From: Pseudonocardia petroleophila
GTDB taxonomy: Bacteria; Actinomycetota; Actinomycetes; Mycobacteriales; Pseudonocardiaceae
Length of the DNA: 64,000 nt
NCBI RefSeq assembly: GCF_014235185.1
Contig: NZ_CP060131.1
Location: 3,851,501-3,915,500, forward strand
Reading direction: 5' to 3'
The notes beneath the pieces were generated by a model. That model did no database searches and had not been told where the DNA came from. It was given only the letters and a program-made list of their open reading frames with translations. How positions within the stretch are numbered: the stretch's first letter is position 1; every line of letters begins with the position of its first letter. A program made the translations under genes and the position numbers. Positions 9,693-18,779 of this stretch are shown here, in pieces.

Positions 9693-10719
9693 CTCCCTTG
9701 CCGGCCGCGGCGGGCGCGCACTCGCGGATCAGGCTGTCCAGGTTCTCCTGGACGCGTTGCGGGGTGAGTCCGATGGACGGTGAGTACAGCATGATGTGGT
9801 CGAGCACTCCCTCGTAGCGCTTCAGCCCGGCCCGCACCTGCTCCGCGGTGCCGGCCACGGCCATCGTGTCGATCATGTCGTCGGTGACGGCGGCGTACAT
9901 CGCGGGCAGGTCGCGGCGCCCGAACGCCTCCCGGATGGCCTCGCCCTGTGCGGTGAAGCCGTTGACGTCGAGCACCGTGTCGTAGGACTTGACCGAGGAG
10001 TAGAAGGCGATCTGCTGGGCGGCCTCGCGCCGCGCCACCTCGGGGTCTTCGTGGATCGCACAGATCACCATCGAGATCAGCTCGACGTCGCCCGGGTCCC
10101 GGCCGGCGTGCGCGGCGCCCTTCGCGATCGCCGGGCGTACGACCTCCTCGACGTAGGTGGTGGTGAACAGGGGGTGACCGGCGAGACCGTCGGCCACCCG
10201 GCCCGCCACCTCGCACATCCGCGGGCGCACCCCGGCCGTGACGATCGGGACGGTCCGCTGCGGAGGTTCGAGCTCGCCGGTCGGCACCAGGTTCATGTGG
10301 TAGAAGCGGCCCTCGTGGCGCACCGGGCCCTCGTGCAGGTTCCAGAGGCGGCGGATCAGCGGGACGAGTTCCTCCATGCGCAGCGCGGGCGCGGAGGTGT
10401 CGGCGACGCTGTGCCAGTCGCTCATCATCCGCTTGGTGCCGTTGCCGAGGCCGAGCACGACCCGGCCGCCGGAGAGTTCGTCGAGGTCGCGGGCCTCGGT
10501 GGCCAGCACCAGCGGGCTGCGCCCGATGCCGTACATGATCGACGAACCGAGCCGGCAGCGCTGGGTGCGGCCTGCCATCGCCGCCATCGAGATCGACCCG
10601 GAGCGGGAGTAGAACTCCGAGGTCCAGGCCGCGTCGAAGCCGGCGCGGTCGGCGGCCTGCGCCGTGTCGACGAGCGTCTTCAGGTCGGCACCGAGTACCG
10701 ACACGCCGTAGGTGCTCAT
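9676..10719 (-). CDS. LLM-class F420-dependent oxidoreductase
   Basis: This 347-residue bacterial-luciferase-like TIM barrel begins with a short strand (YGVSVLGADL), followed by AWTSEFYSRSGSI and LGSSIMYGIGRSPLVLATEARDLDELS. ELSGGRVVLGLGNG near 100 is the phosphate-binding region shared by LLM enzymes. Actinobacterial members often use F420 to reduce or oxidise CoA-bound or steroid-like substrates, but FMN use cannot be excluded. The ATG overlaps the preceding SDR stop (ATGA), so the two are co-translated and may perform consecutive redox steps. Confidence 0.85.
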   Translation of the reverse strand: MSTYGVSVLGADLKTLVDTAQAADRAGFDAAWTSEFYSRSGSISMAAMAGRTQRCRLGSSIMYGIGRSPLVLATEARDLDELSGGRVVLGLGNGTKRMMSDWHSVADTSAPALRMEELVPLIRRLWNLHEGPVRHEGRFYHMNLVPTGELEPPQRTVPIVTAGVRPRMCEVAGRVADGLAGHPLFTTTYVEEVVRPAIAKGAAHAGRDPGDVELISMVICAIHEDPEVARREAAQQIAFYSSVKSYDTVLDVNGFTAQGEAIREAFGRRDLPAMYAAVTDDMIDTMAVAGTAEQVRAGLKRYEGVLDHIMLYSPSIGLTPQRVQENLDSLIRECAPAAAGKGGDGSG

Positions 10720-11516
10720 GCCTTGTAGTACATGCCGCCGGAGATGGTGTGCACCTCTCCGGTGATGTACCTGGACTCGTCGGACGCCAGGAACAGCGAG
10801 AGCGCGGCGACCTCCTCGGGTTGACCGGCGCGGCCCAACGCGGCGGGCTCGACGAGCTTCTGCAGCTCGCCGGGCGGGTAGATGCGCTCCAGGAAGGGGT
10901 TCCAGATCAGGCCGGGCGCGATGGCGTTGACCCGAACGCCCTTGGGGCCGAGCTCGGCGGCCGCGGCCCGGGTGAGGCCCATGACGCCGGCCTTGGCCGC
11001 GCAGTAGGCGGACTCGCCCATCGTCGACCCGATGTACCCGGCCACCGAGGCCATGTTCACGATCGAGCCCGAACCCTGCTCCATCATCGCCGGCAGCACC
11101 GCGCGCAGCGTGCGGAAGGCGGCCTTGAGACAGATGTCCTGGACGAAGTCCCAGGTCTCGTCGTCCATCTCCCAGATCGGGGCCAGCTTGTTGATCCCGA
11201 CGTTGTTGTGCAGCACGTCGATGCGGCCCCACCGGTCGGTGGCGGCGCGCACCATCGCCGCGATGTGCTCGGGCTCGCGGACGTCGACGGTCATCCCGAT
11301 CGTCTCGACCCCGTGGGCGTCCTCGATGTCCTTGGCCAGCTGCGCCGGCCGGGAGGCGTGGGCGTCGGTCACCACGACCTTGGCGCCCTCGGCCGCGTAG
11401 CGGCGGGCGACGGCCTGGCCGATGCCGGCCCCGGCCGCCCCGGTGACGATGGCCACCTTGCCGGCCAGCCGGCCGGTACCCGCGACCTCCAGAGGAGCGG
11501 GCATCGCCGCCGTCAT
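10716..11516 (-). CDS. Short-chain dehydrogenase/reductase (SDR)
   Basis: This classical SDR of 266 residues carries TGAAGAGIG (dinucleotide-binding glycine motif, about 25-33), NNVGI in the NNAG position, catalytic Ser in ASVAGY, YCAAK with the catalytic Tyr-x3-Lys, and a C-terminal SGGMYYKA. It probably oxidises a hydroxyacyl-CoA or alcohol. I chose the ATG encoding MTAAMP because GAGGG lies about 10 nt upstream; longer in-frame readings have no conserved sequence. It is the first gene of the minus-strand run to 5152, and the promoter should lie in the gap to its right. Confidence 0.9.
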   Translation of the reverse strand: MTAAMPAPLEVAGTGRLAGKVAIVTGAAGAGIGQAVARRYAAEGAKVVVTDAHASRPAQLAKDIEDAHGVETIGMTVDVREPEHIAAMVRAATDRWGRIDVLHNNVGINKLAPIWEMDDETWDFVQDICLKAAFRTLRAVLPAMMEQGSGSIVNMASVAGYIGSTMGESAYCAAKAGVMGLTRAAAAELGPKGVRVNAIAPGLIWNPFLERIYPPGELQKLVEPAALGRAGQPEEVAALSLFLASDESRYITGEVHTISGGMYYKA

Positions 11517-11655
11517 GAGGTGCAGCCCTCGACGGGGCTGAACCCGGCGCCGGTGGGCGCTCGCACGGCCCTCGGCCCGGACGACTCGGTGACCGGGTGA
11601 GGCAGGTACCGATGGTGGTGTGCCATATGCGCTCCTCATCGAACGGACAGCATGT

Positions 11656-11667
11656 TAACGGTCGTTA
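11656..11667. promoter_or_regulatory. Operator-like inverted repeat TAACG-GT-CGTTA
   Basis: TAACG and CGTTA arms separated by GT form a short inverted repeat of the kind bound by TetR-family repressors of lipid and steroid catabolism. It lies about 140 bp upstream of the SDR that heads the minus-strand operon. It resembles in outline the TTAGC-GACG-GCTAA site before the TetR gene at 43,714. Confidence 0.45.
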
Positions 11668-11857
11668 CCGTACAACGCTGGGGCGGCGGGGTCACGCCTC
11701 GATCCGGGACCGGGACCGCTGCAGGGGACGGCCGGGCGGGCCACCCGGCCGGGGCCGCACAGTGGCCGCAGCCGGTCGATCCCGGGGTCGGGGAAGAACG
11801 GGGCGTCCCCGGACGCGGCTGCGTCGTGCGGACGGCACGACACCGTCGCCGTGGCAA

Positions 11858-11877
11858 TTAACGGCGGTTAACGGCGG
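11858..11877. promoter_or_regulatory. Tandem TTAACGGCGG repeat
   Basis: TTAACGGCGG occurs twice head to tail, about 140 bp before the alcohol dehydrogenase start. TTAAC...GTTAAC arms can also be read across the junction. A regulator site is plausible; a chance repeat is not excluded. Confidence 0.35.
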
Positions 11878-12017
11878 CGTCCGGCCCGGGTGGCGGAGCG
11901 GCGTTCCGGTGACGGGCCGTACGGGCGACCGCGCGTGTCCCGAATCGCGTCATCCGCCGGGTGTCCCCGCGGCCTACCGTCGACGGTGTCCGCTGGAGAA
12001 CTCATGTCGAGAGGGAC

Positions 12018-13154
12018 CGCATGGGCGCAACGGGACGGGCCGCGATCTTCTTCGGCTCCGGGAAGCCCTTCAAGCTGATCGAGTACCCGGTGCTCGACCC
12101 CGGTCCGGGCGAGGTGCTCGCCCGGCTGGACTACACGAGCATCTGCGGCTCGGACGTGCACTACTGGCGGGGTGAGGACCCGGTCATGGAAGACCTCGCG
12201 GCGAACGGCCTGCTGCTCGGTCACGAGACCGTCGGGCACGTGGAGCGGCTCGGCTCCGGGGTCACCACCGACTCCGCCGGGCAGCCGCTGGCCGAGGGCG
12301 ACCCGATCGTCTTCGCCTACTTCCGGCCGTGCGGCCGCTGCCGCGCCTGCACCCAGGGCCGGGTGAACGCCTGCGAGACGGTGATGGGCGGGCTGCTGCG
12401 CCCGCCGTCGGAACCGCCGCACTTCGTCGGCGCGTTCGCCGACTACTACCACCTGCGCCGCGGCCAGTACGTGCTCAAGCTCCCCGACGGCATGACACCC
12501 GAGCACGGCATCAGCGCGAACTGTGCGGCCGCCCAGTCCTGGATGGGCCTGTTGCGCGGCGGGGTCGGCCCGGGCGAGCGGGTCGTCGTGCAGGGCGCCG
12601 GCGGGCTGGGCCTCTACGCGGTCGCCGCGGCGAAGCGGATGGGGGCGGGCCAGGTCGTCGCGGTCGACGCGATGGCCGACCGGCTCGCGGCGGCCACGGC
12701 GCTGGGTGCCGACGCCACCGTCGACGTCACCGAGTTCGGTGACCCGGCCGGACGGGTCGACCGGGTGCGCGAGCTCACCGGCGGGGGCGCCGACGTGGTC
12801 CTGGAGGTCGCCGGGGTGCCGGGCGTGGTCGACGAGGGGGTCCGGATGCTCGCCCGCGGTGGCCGCTACATCGAGATGGGCCAGATCACCCGCGGGTCCG
12901 ACGTGTTCCAGGTGCCCGCGCTCGCCCTGCTGATGCGCAACATCTCACTGGTCGGGGTCGCGCTCTACGACCCGCAGATCCTCCGCGACGTCGTCGGGAT
13001 GCTCGGCGACCTGCGGGCCGACCCCGTCATCACCCGTCTCGGCTCCGGCCACCGCTACCCGCTCGAGGACATCGACGCGGCGTTCGCCGACGCCGTGGCC
13101 AACCGCAGTGCCGAACGCCCCGTGCTCGATCTGGCCCAGGGAGGACCCGCATGA
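12018..13154 (+). CDS. Zinc-dependent alcohol dehydrogenase (MDR family)
   Basis: This 378-residue medium-chain dehydrogenase has CGSDVHYW near 37 as the catalytic-zinc Cys segment, GHETVGHV as the following His-Glu motif, and CGRCRACTQGRVNAC near 104-118 as the four-Cys structural-zinc lobe. GAGGLGLYAV near 196 is the NAD(P)-binding Rossmann turn. It should oxidise an alcohol to an aldehyde or ketone. The ATG has GAGAGGG upstream. The stop overlaps the start of the aldehyde dehydrogenase (ATGA), so the two are co-translated and probably act in sequence: alcohol, aldehyde, acid. Confidence 0.92.
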   Translation, partial: RMGATGRAAIFFGSGKPFKLIEYPVLDPGPGEVLARLDYTSICGSDVHYWRGEDPVMEDLAANGLLLGHETVGHVERLGSGVTTDSAGQPLAEGDPIVFAYFRPCGRCRACTQGRVNACETVMGGLLRPPSEPPHFVGAFADYYHLRRGQYVLKLPDGMTPEHGISANCAAAQSWMGLLRGGVGPGERVVVQGAGGLGLYAVAAAKRMGAGQVVAVDAMADRLAAATALGADATVDVTEFGDPAGRVDRVRELTGGGADVVLEVAGVPGVVDEGVRMLARGGRYIEMGQITRGSDVFQVPALALLMRNISLVGVALYDPQILRDVVGMLGDLRADPVITRLGSGHRYPLEDIDAAFADAVANRSAERPVLDLAQGGPA

Positions 13155-14617
13155 CCCGGGTGACCGACACCGTCCCGACGCCCGCGCTGCTCGTCGACAA
13201 GATGGTCGTGGGCGGGGAGCTGCTCGACGCCCGCAGCGGCGAGACCTTCGCGGTGCACAACCCGGCGGACGGGTCGGTGATCACGCGGCTGCCCGCGGCC
13301 GGCGCGGCGGAAGTCGACCACGCCGTCGGGGTCGCGCGCGAGGCGCAGCGGGCCTGGGCGAGGCGGTCGGTCGCCACGCGGGCCGGGCTGCTGCGTCGGT
13401 GGGCCGACCTGTGCGAGGAACGGGTGGCGGACCTGACAAAGATCGAGAGCCTCGATGTCGGCAAGCCGATCGCCACGGCCCGCGCCGTGGACGGGTCGAT
13501 GCTGATGGAGAACATGCGCTACTACGCCGGCATGCCCGACAAGCTCGAGGGCCGCACGATCCCGGTCTCCGGCCGGTTCGTGACGATGGTGCTGCGGGAG
13601 CCGATCGGCGTCGTCGCCGGCATCACGCCGTGGAACTTCGCGCTGGTCGGCGCGGCGGGCAAGGCGGTCTCCGCACTCGCCGCCGGCAACGCCATCGTGA
13701 TCAAGCCGTCGCCGCTCGCGTCGCTGTCCGCGCTGGCGCTCGCCCAGGTGGCGCTGGAGGCCGGCATCCCGCCGGGGCTGGTGAACGTGGTGACCGACGC
13801 CGCGTCGGCGGCGGGCGAGGCACTCGTGCGCCACCCCGGTGTCGGCCACGTGTCGTTCACCGGCTCCGACGCGGTCGGGCGCAAGGTGGCGGCCGCGGCC
13901 GGCGGGGAGCTCAAGACCTGCACGATGGAGCTGGGCGGGAAGTCGCCGCTGGTCGTGTTCGACGACGCCGACATCGCGGACGCAGCCAAGGCGGCCTTCC
14001 TGGGGATCTTCCTCAACGCCGGGGAGATGTGCACCGCCAGCTCGCGGCTGCTCGTGCACCGCGCGGTGCACGACGAGCTGCTCGACGCCGTGGTCGCGAC
14101 GGCCGGCGGGCTGCGGATCGGCGACCCGGCCGACGAGTCGACCGTGCTCGGTCCGGTGATCTCGGCCGCGCACCGGGACCGGATCGAGGGGTACGTGCAG
14201 GTCGGCCGTGACGAGGGCGGCGATCTCGTGACCGGCGGGGCGAGGCCGGACCTGCCCGGCTTCTACGTCACCCCGACGGTGTTCGACAACGTCGAGCCGA
14301 CCGCGCGGATCGCGCGCGAGGAGATCTTCGGCCCGGTGTTGTCGGTCATGTCCTTCGCCGACGAGGACGAGGCGCTGCGCATCGCCAACGACGCGACCTA
14401 CGGGCTGGGATCGGGCGTCTTCACCGCCCGGATCGACCGCGCCCTGCGCTTCGCCGACCGGATCGAGGCCGGGAACGTCTGGATCAACGCCTACAACCTG
14501 CTGCACCCCGCGGTGCCCTTCGGCGGGTACAAGAACTCCGGGTTCGGCCGCGAGGGCGGGTTCTCCGGGATGAGCCACTTCACCCGGGAGAAGTCGGTCT
14601 GGTTCGCCGCGGGCTGA
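13151..14617 (+). CDS. Aldehyde dehydrogenase (NAD(P)-dependent)
   Basis: This 488-residue ALDH-superfamily enzyme shows GITPWNFALVG near 158, FTGSDAVG near 237, general base Glu in MELGGKSP near 259 and nucleophile Cys in GEMCTASSR near 293. All landmarks are intact and the length is standard. It should convert the aldehyde formed by the coupled alcohol dehydrogenase into a carboxylate for the acyl-CoA ligase that follows after 134 bp, a logical alcohol-to-acyl-CoA cassette. Confidence 0.94.
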   Translation: MTRVTDTVPTPALLVDKMVVGGELLDARSGETFAVHNPADGSVITRLPAAGAAEVDHAVGVAREAQRAWARRSVATRAGLLRRWADLCEERVADLTKIESLDVGKPIATARAVDGSMLMENMRYYAGMPDKLEGRTIPVSGRFVTMVLREPIGVVAGITPWNFALVGAAGKAVSALAAGNAIVIKPSPLASLSALALAQVALEAGIPPGLVNVVTDAASAAGEALVRHPGVGHVSFTGSDAVGRKVAAAAGGELKTCTMELGGKSPLVVFDDADIADAAKAAFLGIFLNAGEMCTASSRLLVHRAVHDELLDAVVATAGGLRIGDPADESTVLGPVISAAHRDRIEGYVQVGRDEGGDLVTGGARPDLPGFYVTPTVFDNVEPTARIAREEIFGPVLSVMSFADEDEALRIANDATYGLGSGVFTARIDRALRFADRIEAGNVWINAYNLLHPAVPFGGYKNSGFGREGGFSGMSHFTREKSVWFAAG

Positions 14618-14751
14618 CCCCACGCGGGGCGGGCCCGGGTCGTCGTCGCGGCCGGGGACGCGGATCCGACCGTTCGGGGGCTGGCACGGCGAGGCACCGC
14701 CCCTAACGTACCCGGCGACGTACGTCACGTTCGGCTCGACGAGGAGGACCC

Positions 14752-16590
14752 GTGACCGCGACCACCGACACCGCACCACACCTGGCTCACCCACCCCTGT
14801 GCGGCGAGCCGCTGCCGCTCGACGGTGCGCAGACGCTGCCCCAGGTGTTCGCCCGGACCGCAGCCCGGTTCGCCGACGACATCGCGCTGCGCACGGTCGG
14901 CGAGCCGCTGACCCTGACCTGGAGCCAGTACCGGGGCCGGGTCGCCGAGGTCGCCGGGGGGCTCGCCGGTCTGGGCGTGCGCCGCGGCGACAGCGTCGGG
15001 CTGATGCTCGCCAACCGGCCGGAGTTCTTCGTCGTCGACACTGCCGCCCAGCACCTCGGCGCCACCCCGTTCTCGGTGTACAACACCTCCTCCGCCGAGC
15101 AGGTCGGCTACCTGTTCTCCGATGCCGGCAACCGGGTCGTCGTCACCGAGCGGCAGTTCCTCCCGGTCGTCCGGGCGGCGCTGGCGCTCGGCGGCGCCGT
15201 CGAGCACGTCGTGGTGGTCGACGGGCCCGGCGAGGACGCGACCATGTCCCTCGACGACCTCGTCGCGGCCGCACCCGCGGGCTTCGACCTCGACGCGGCG
15301 AGCGCCCTGGTCGAACCGGGCGACGTGGCGACGCTGATCTACACCTCGGGCACCACCGGGCCGCCCAAGGGCGTCGAGCTGACCCACGCCAACCTGGTGG
15401 CGCAGTGGAACATGCTGGTGCGCACCTGGCCGATCAGGCCGGGCGGCCGGATCGTGTCCTACCTGCCCGCCGCGCACATCGCCGACCGCACGATCGGCAT
15501 CTACCTGGCCAACAACCTCGGCTACACCGTCACCTGCTGCCCGGACCCGTCCCGGCTGGCCGCGGCCCTCGCCGAGTGCCGGCCGACGATCTTCCTCGCG
15601 GTGCCCCGGGTGTGGGAGAAGCTCAAGGCCGCGGTGGAGGCGCAGGTCGCGGCCGCCCCGCCGGAGTTCCGGGCCGCCTTCGACGACGCGATGGAGGCCA
15701 ACCTCGCCCGGGTCCGGGCGCAGCAGGCCGGCACCGAGCCGGACGCGGAGACGGCGCGCCGCGCGAGTTCGGGGGAGGAGGCGGTGCTGGCGCCCCTGCG
15801 CGCCAGGCTCGGCCTGGACGCGGCCGAGGTCCGGCTGGTCGGCGCCGCGCCCACGCCGATGCCGGTGCACGAGTTCTTCGCCGCACTCGGGTTGATGATG
15901 GCCGAGGTGTGGGGCATGTCCGAGCTCTCGCCGATCGCCACCTGGAACCCGCCGGGAAGGATCAAACTGGGCACCTGCGGCACAGCGCTCCCGGGGGTGG
16001 AGGTGCGGCTCGCCGAGGACGGGGAGGTGCTCGTCCGGGGCCCGATCGTGATGCGCGGCTACCGCAACCAGCCGGAGAAGACCGCCGAGGCCGTGGACGA
16101 GCAGGGCTTCATGCACTCCGGCGACGTCGGCCGGATCGACGCCGAGGGCTACCTCACGATCATCGACCGCAAGAAGGAGCTGATCATCAACAGCGGCGGC
16201 AAGAACATGTCGCCCGCCAACATCGAGGCTGCGCTCAAGTCCGGCAGCCCGCTGATCGGCCAGGCCGTGTGCTTCGGCGACGCCCGGCCCTACAACGTCG
16301 CCATCCTCGTGCTGGACGCCGAGGCGGTACCCGCGTTCGCCGCCGCCCACGGCCTGGACGGCTCTGACCTGGCGGCCTTCTCCCAGGACCCGGCGGTGAT
16401 CGCCGAGGTGGGCGACGGCGTCGCCAGGGCGAACGCCACGCTGTCGCGGATCGAGCAGATCAAGCGGTGGAAGCTGCTCCCGCAGGAGTGGCTGCCGGCC
16501 GGCGACGAGCTGACCCCGACCAGCAAGCTGCGCCGCAGGCCGATAGCGGCCAAGTACGCCGCGGACATCGAGGCGCTCTACGCCGGCTGA
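14752..16590 (+). CDS. Long-chain acyl-CoA synthetase (FadD15/ACSL type)
   Basis: This 612-residue ANL ligase of the long-chain branch has the P-loop IYTSGTTGPPKGVELTH near 198-214, VWGMSELSP in the adenine/acyl pocket, HSGDVGRIDAEGYLTIIDR near 459 and KELIINSGGKN at the hinge. Length and the KxxI-SGGKN hinge fit ACSL/FadD15 enzymes. GTG start with a strong GAGGAGGA site. It should adenylate and thioesterify the acid produced upstream. It converges on the SDR gene at 16,612. Confidence 0.92.
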   Translation: MTATTDTAPHLAHPPLCGEPLPLDGAQTLPQVFARTAARFADDIALRTVGEPLTLTWSQYRGRVAEVAGGLAGLGVRRGDSVGLMLANRPEFFVVDTAAQHLGATPFSVYNTSSAEQVGYLFSDAGNRVVVTERQFLPVVRAALALGGAVEHVVVVDGPGEDATMSLDDLVAAAPAGFDLDAASALVEPGDVATLIYTSGTTGPPKGVELTHANLVAQWNMLVRTWPIRPGGRIVSYLPAAHIADRTIGIYLANNLGYTVTCCPDPSRLAAALAECRPTIFLAVPRVWEKLKAAVEAQVAAAPPEFRAAFDDAMEANLARVRAQQAGTEPDAETARRASSGEEAVLAPLRARLGLDAAEVRLVGAAPTPMPVHEFFAALGLMMAEVWGMSELSPIATWNPPGRIKLGTCGTALPGVEVRLAEDGEVLVRGPIVMRGYRNQPEKTAEAVDEQGFMHSGDVGRIDAEGYLTIIDRKKELIINSGGKNMSPANIEAALKSGSPLIGQAVCFGDARPYNVAILVLDAEAVPAFAAAHGLDGSDLAAFSQDPAVIAEVGDGVARANATLSRIEQIKRWKLLPQEWLPAGDELTPTSKLRRRPIAAKYAADIEALYAG

Positions 16591-16594
16591 CCGC

Positions 16595-16640
16595 CCGGCA
16601 CCCCGGCGACGTCACCCCACCGACGTCCCGGGGGTGCCGG
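16595..16640. terminator. Hairpin between convergent genes
   Basis: CCGGCACCCC (16595-16604) pairs with GGGGTGCCGG (16631-16640), with a nested GACGTC/GACGTC pairing inside. It straddles the stop of the minus-strand SDR, just after the ligase stop, a good position for a bidirectional terminator. Confidence 0.45.
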
Positions 16641-17382
16641 TGACCGTGAGGGTCTGGCCGGTCAGGTAGGCGCTCTCCGCGCTGCACAGGAACGCGATCA
16701 CCGGTGCGACGTCCTCGGGGGTGCCCGGCCTGCCCAGGGTGTTCGTGCGGGACTGCAGCTCGTAGAACGCCCGGCGGCGCTCCGGCGGGATCGACTCGCT
16801 CATGTCGGTGACCGCCCGGGGTGACACGACGTTGACGGTGATGCCGGACGGTGCGACCTCGCGGGCGAGGCTCAGCGAGAAGCCGATGATCCCGGCCTTC
16901 GCCGCGGCGTAGTTCGCCTGGCCCACGTTGCCGACGATGCCGGCGACCGATGCGGTGTTGACGATCCGGCCGCCGCGCCCGGTGGCTCGCCAGGCCCGCA
17001 CCGCCGCCCGGCACACGAAGAACGTGCCGTGGAGGCTGGCGGTGATCACCGAGTGCCATTCCTCGTCGGACATCTTCGCCACCGTCCGGTCCCGGTTGAC
17101 CCCCGCGTTGTTCACCACGGCGTCGAGCGGGCCGAGGGCGACCGCGGCCCTCAGCACCTGCTCCGCCACACCAGGCTCACCGACGTCGCCGGCGGCGACG
17201 GTGGCCCGGCCGCCCGCCGCCTCGATCTCCGCGCGCAACGCCACCAGTGCGTCCTCGTCACGGGCGTTGAGCGCGACCGCGGCGCCGCGGCGGGCCAGGT
17301 CGAGCGCATATCCGCGGCCCAACCCGCGACTGGCCCCGGTGACGAGCACGACCCGCCCGTCGAGGCGGACCCCGGCGGCCAT
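16612..17382 (-). CDS. Short-chain dehydrogenase/reductase (FabG-like)
   Basis: This 256-residue SDR has TGASRGLGRG near 14-23, NNAGVNRD near 88, TASVAGIVG with the catalytic Ser, and YAAAKAGI with Tyr-x3-Lys. It resembles 3-oxoacyl reductases/3-hydroxyacyl-CoA dehydrogenases of the FabG type, suiting the third step of a beta-oxidation cycle. The start ATG shares one base with the stop of a 36-codon ORF (TGATG), implying coupled translation. It is the last gene of the long minus-strand run. Confidence 0.9.
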   Translation of the reverse strand: MAAGVRLDGRVVLVTGASRGLGRGYALDLARRGAAVALNARDEDALVALRAEIEAAGGRATVAAGDVGEPGVAEQVLRAAVALGPLDAVVNNAGVNRDRTVAKMSDEEWHSVITASLHGTFFVCRAAVRAWRATGRGGRIVNTASVAGIVGNVGQANYAAAKAGIIGFSLSLAREVAPSGITVNVVSPRAVTDMSESIPPERRRAFYELQSRTNTLGRPGTPEDVAPVIAFLCSAESAYLTGQTLTVTGTPGTSVG

Positions 17383-17492
17383 CAGAACGCTGTCTGATAC
17401 ATCGGGGCGCGTCCGGCCGCCGCGCTCAGGGCGTCGACGATCCGCCGGCGCTCGCGGTACGGCGTCCGGCCGGACGGGGTCGGCTCCTGCAT
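17382..17492 (-). CDS. Small protein coupled to SDR
   Basis: A 36-residue ORF with a good GGAGA site 5 nt before its ATG; its TGA overlaps the SDR start. The product is charged and Arg-rich in the middle (PYRERRRIVDALSAAA) and ends APMYQTAF. I do not recognise it. Position, ribosome-binding site and stop-start overlap argue for real translation, either as a small protein or as a leader that sets SDR expression. It could also be the remnant C-terminus of a decayed gene, since conserved-looking residues cluster at its end. Confidence 0.45.
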   Translation of the reverse strand: MQEPTPSGRTPYRERRRIVDALSAAAGRAPMYQTAF

Positions 17493-17595
17493 GATCGTCT
17501 CCATTGCTCGCGAGCGCAGTGGGTGACACGTCTGCGGTCGGCCGATCCGGGCCGGCCCTCGGGTGCCGGGAACGCCGTGTCGGGGCAATCCGACC

Positions 17596-18762
17596 CTAGT
17601 AGGACCGGGGCAGGCCGAGGACGTGCTCGCTCACGTAGTTGAGCACCATCTCCTGCGAGATCGGCGCGATCCGCATCAGCCGCGCCTCCCGGAAGTAGCG
17701 CTCCACGTGGTACTCGACGGCGTAGCCGAACCCGCCGTGGGTCTGCACCGCACGGTCGGCGGCGAAGAACGCGGCATCGGCCGCGAGGTACTTCGCCGAG
17801 TTGGCCTCGCGGGCACAGGGCCGGCCGCGGTCGTAGAGCCATGCCGCCTTGCGGGCCACCAGCTCGGCCGCGTCCAGCCGCATCGTCGCCTCGGCCAACG
17901 GGAACGCGATGCCCTGGTTCTGACCGATCGGGCGGTCGAACACCACCCGCTGCTTGGCGTAGGTGACCGCCCGGTCCACCGCGCAACGACCGATGCCGAC
18001 CGACTCGTGGGCGAGCAGGATGCGTTCGGGGTTGAGACCGTCGAGCAGATAGCGGAAGCCCTGCCCCTCCTCCCCGATGCGACACGCCTCGGGCACACGC
18101 AGGCCGTCGATGAACAGCTCGTTGGAGTTGACCGCGTTGCGGCCCATCTTGGGGATCTCGCGGACGTCGATGGCGGAGCGGTCCATCGGTGCCATGAACA
18201 GCGTCATCCCGTCGGTGCGCTTGGCGCAGTCCTCCAACGGGGTGGTGCGGGTCAGCAGCAGCAGGTACTCGGCCTGCTGGGCCTTCGTGATCCAGACCTT
18301 GCGCCCGTCGACGACGTAGCCGTCACCGTCGCGGCGCGCCCGGGTGGTGATGCGGCTGGTGTCGGTGCCGGCGTCGGGCTCGGTGACCGCGAACGACACG
18401 TGCAGGTCGCCGGAGACGACCCGGGGGAGCAGCTCCTGGCGCAGCTCCAAGGATCCGTGCTTGACCAGCGGGTTCATCCCGAACAGCGTGAGATGGATGG
18501 CGCTGCAGCCGTTCATCGCCGCACCCGAGGAGGCGACCTCCTGCAGCAGCAGCGCCGCCTCGGTGATGCCCAGCCCCGCGCCGCCGTACTCCTCGGGGAT
18601 CGCCACGCCGAGCCAGCCGCCGTCGGCGAGTGTCTGGTAGAACTCGGTCGGGAAGCGGTGCTCGGCGTCGCACGCCGACCAGTACGCGTCGTCGTAGCGG
18701 GCGATCAGCTCGCGCACGCCCTTGCGCAGTGCATCGTGATCCTCGTCCTGCTCGAAATCCAT
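17596..18762 (-). CDS. Acyl-CoA dehydrogenase
   Basis: This 388-residue ACAD begins MDFEQDEDHDALRKG. VTEPDAGTDTSRI is the FAD/substrate loop, QRVVFDRPIGQNQ the helix that is normally QFGRPI, and THGGFGY the late glycine motif. The C-terminal catalytic segment reads IAPISQEMVLNY, with no YEGT or GGT, so the active-site base differs from well-studied members. It follows the crotonase gene after 17 bp. It probably oxidises one CoA intermediate of the pathway encoded by this minus-strand run. Confidence 0.92.
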   Translation of the reverse strand: MDFEQDEDHDALRKGVRELIARYDDAYWSACDAEHRFPTEFYQTLADGGWLGVAIPEEYGGAGLGITEAALLLQEVASSGAAMNGCSAIHLTLFGMNPLVKHGSLELRQELLPRVVSGDLHVSFAVTEPDAGTDTSRITTRARRDGDGYVVDGRKVWITKAQQAEYLLLLTRTTPLEDCAKRTDGMTLFMAPMDRSAIDVREIPKMGRNAVNSNELFIDGLRVPEACRIGEEGQGFRYLLDGLNPERILLAHESVGIGRCAVDRAVTYAKQRVVFDRPIGQNQGIAFPLAEATMRLDAAELVARKAAWLYDRGRPCAREANSAKYLAADAAFFAADRAVQTHGGFGYAVEYHVERYFREARLMRIAPISQEMVLNYVSEHVLGLPRSY

Positions 18763-18779
18763 GGGTCTCCTTCATCGGG

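Larger units (their letters stand above)
11517..12017. other. Divergent intergenic region
   Basis: A 501-bp gap between the divergent SDR and alcohol dehydrogenase genes. It shows no convincing coding sequence. It holds two TTAACG-containing operator-like elements (11656-11667 and 11858-11877) and an AT-richer stretch near 11,635-11,675, and should contain the promoters of both transcription units. Confidence 0.6.
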
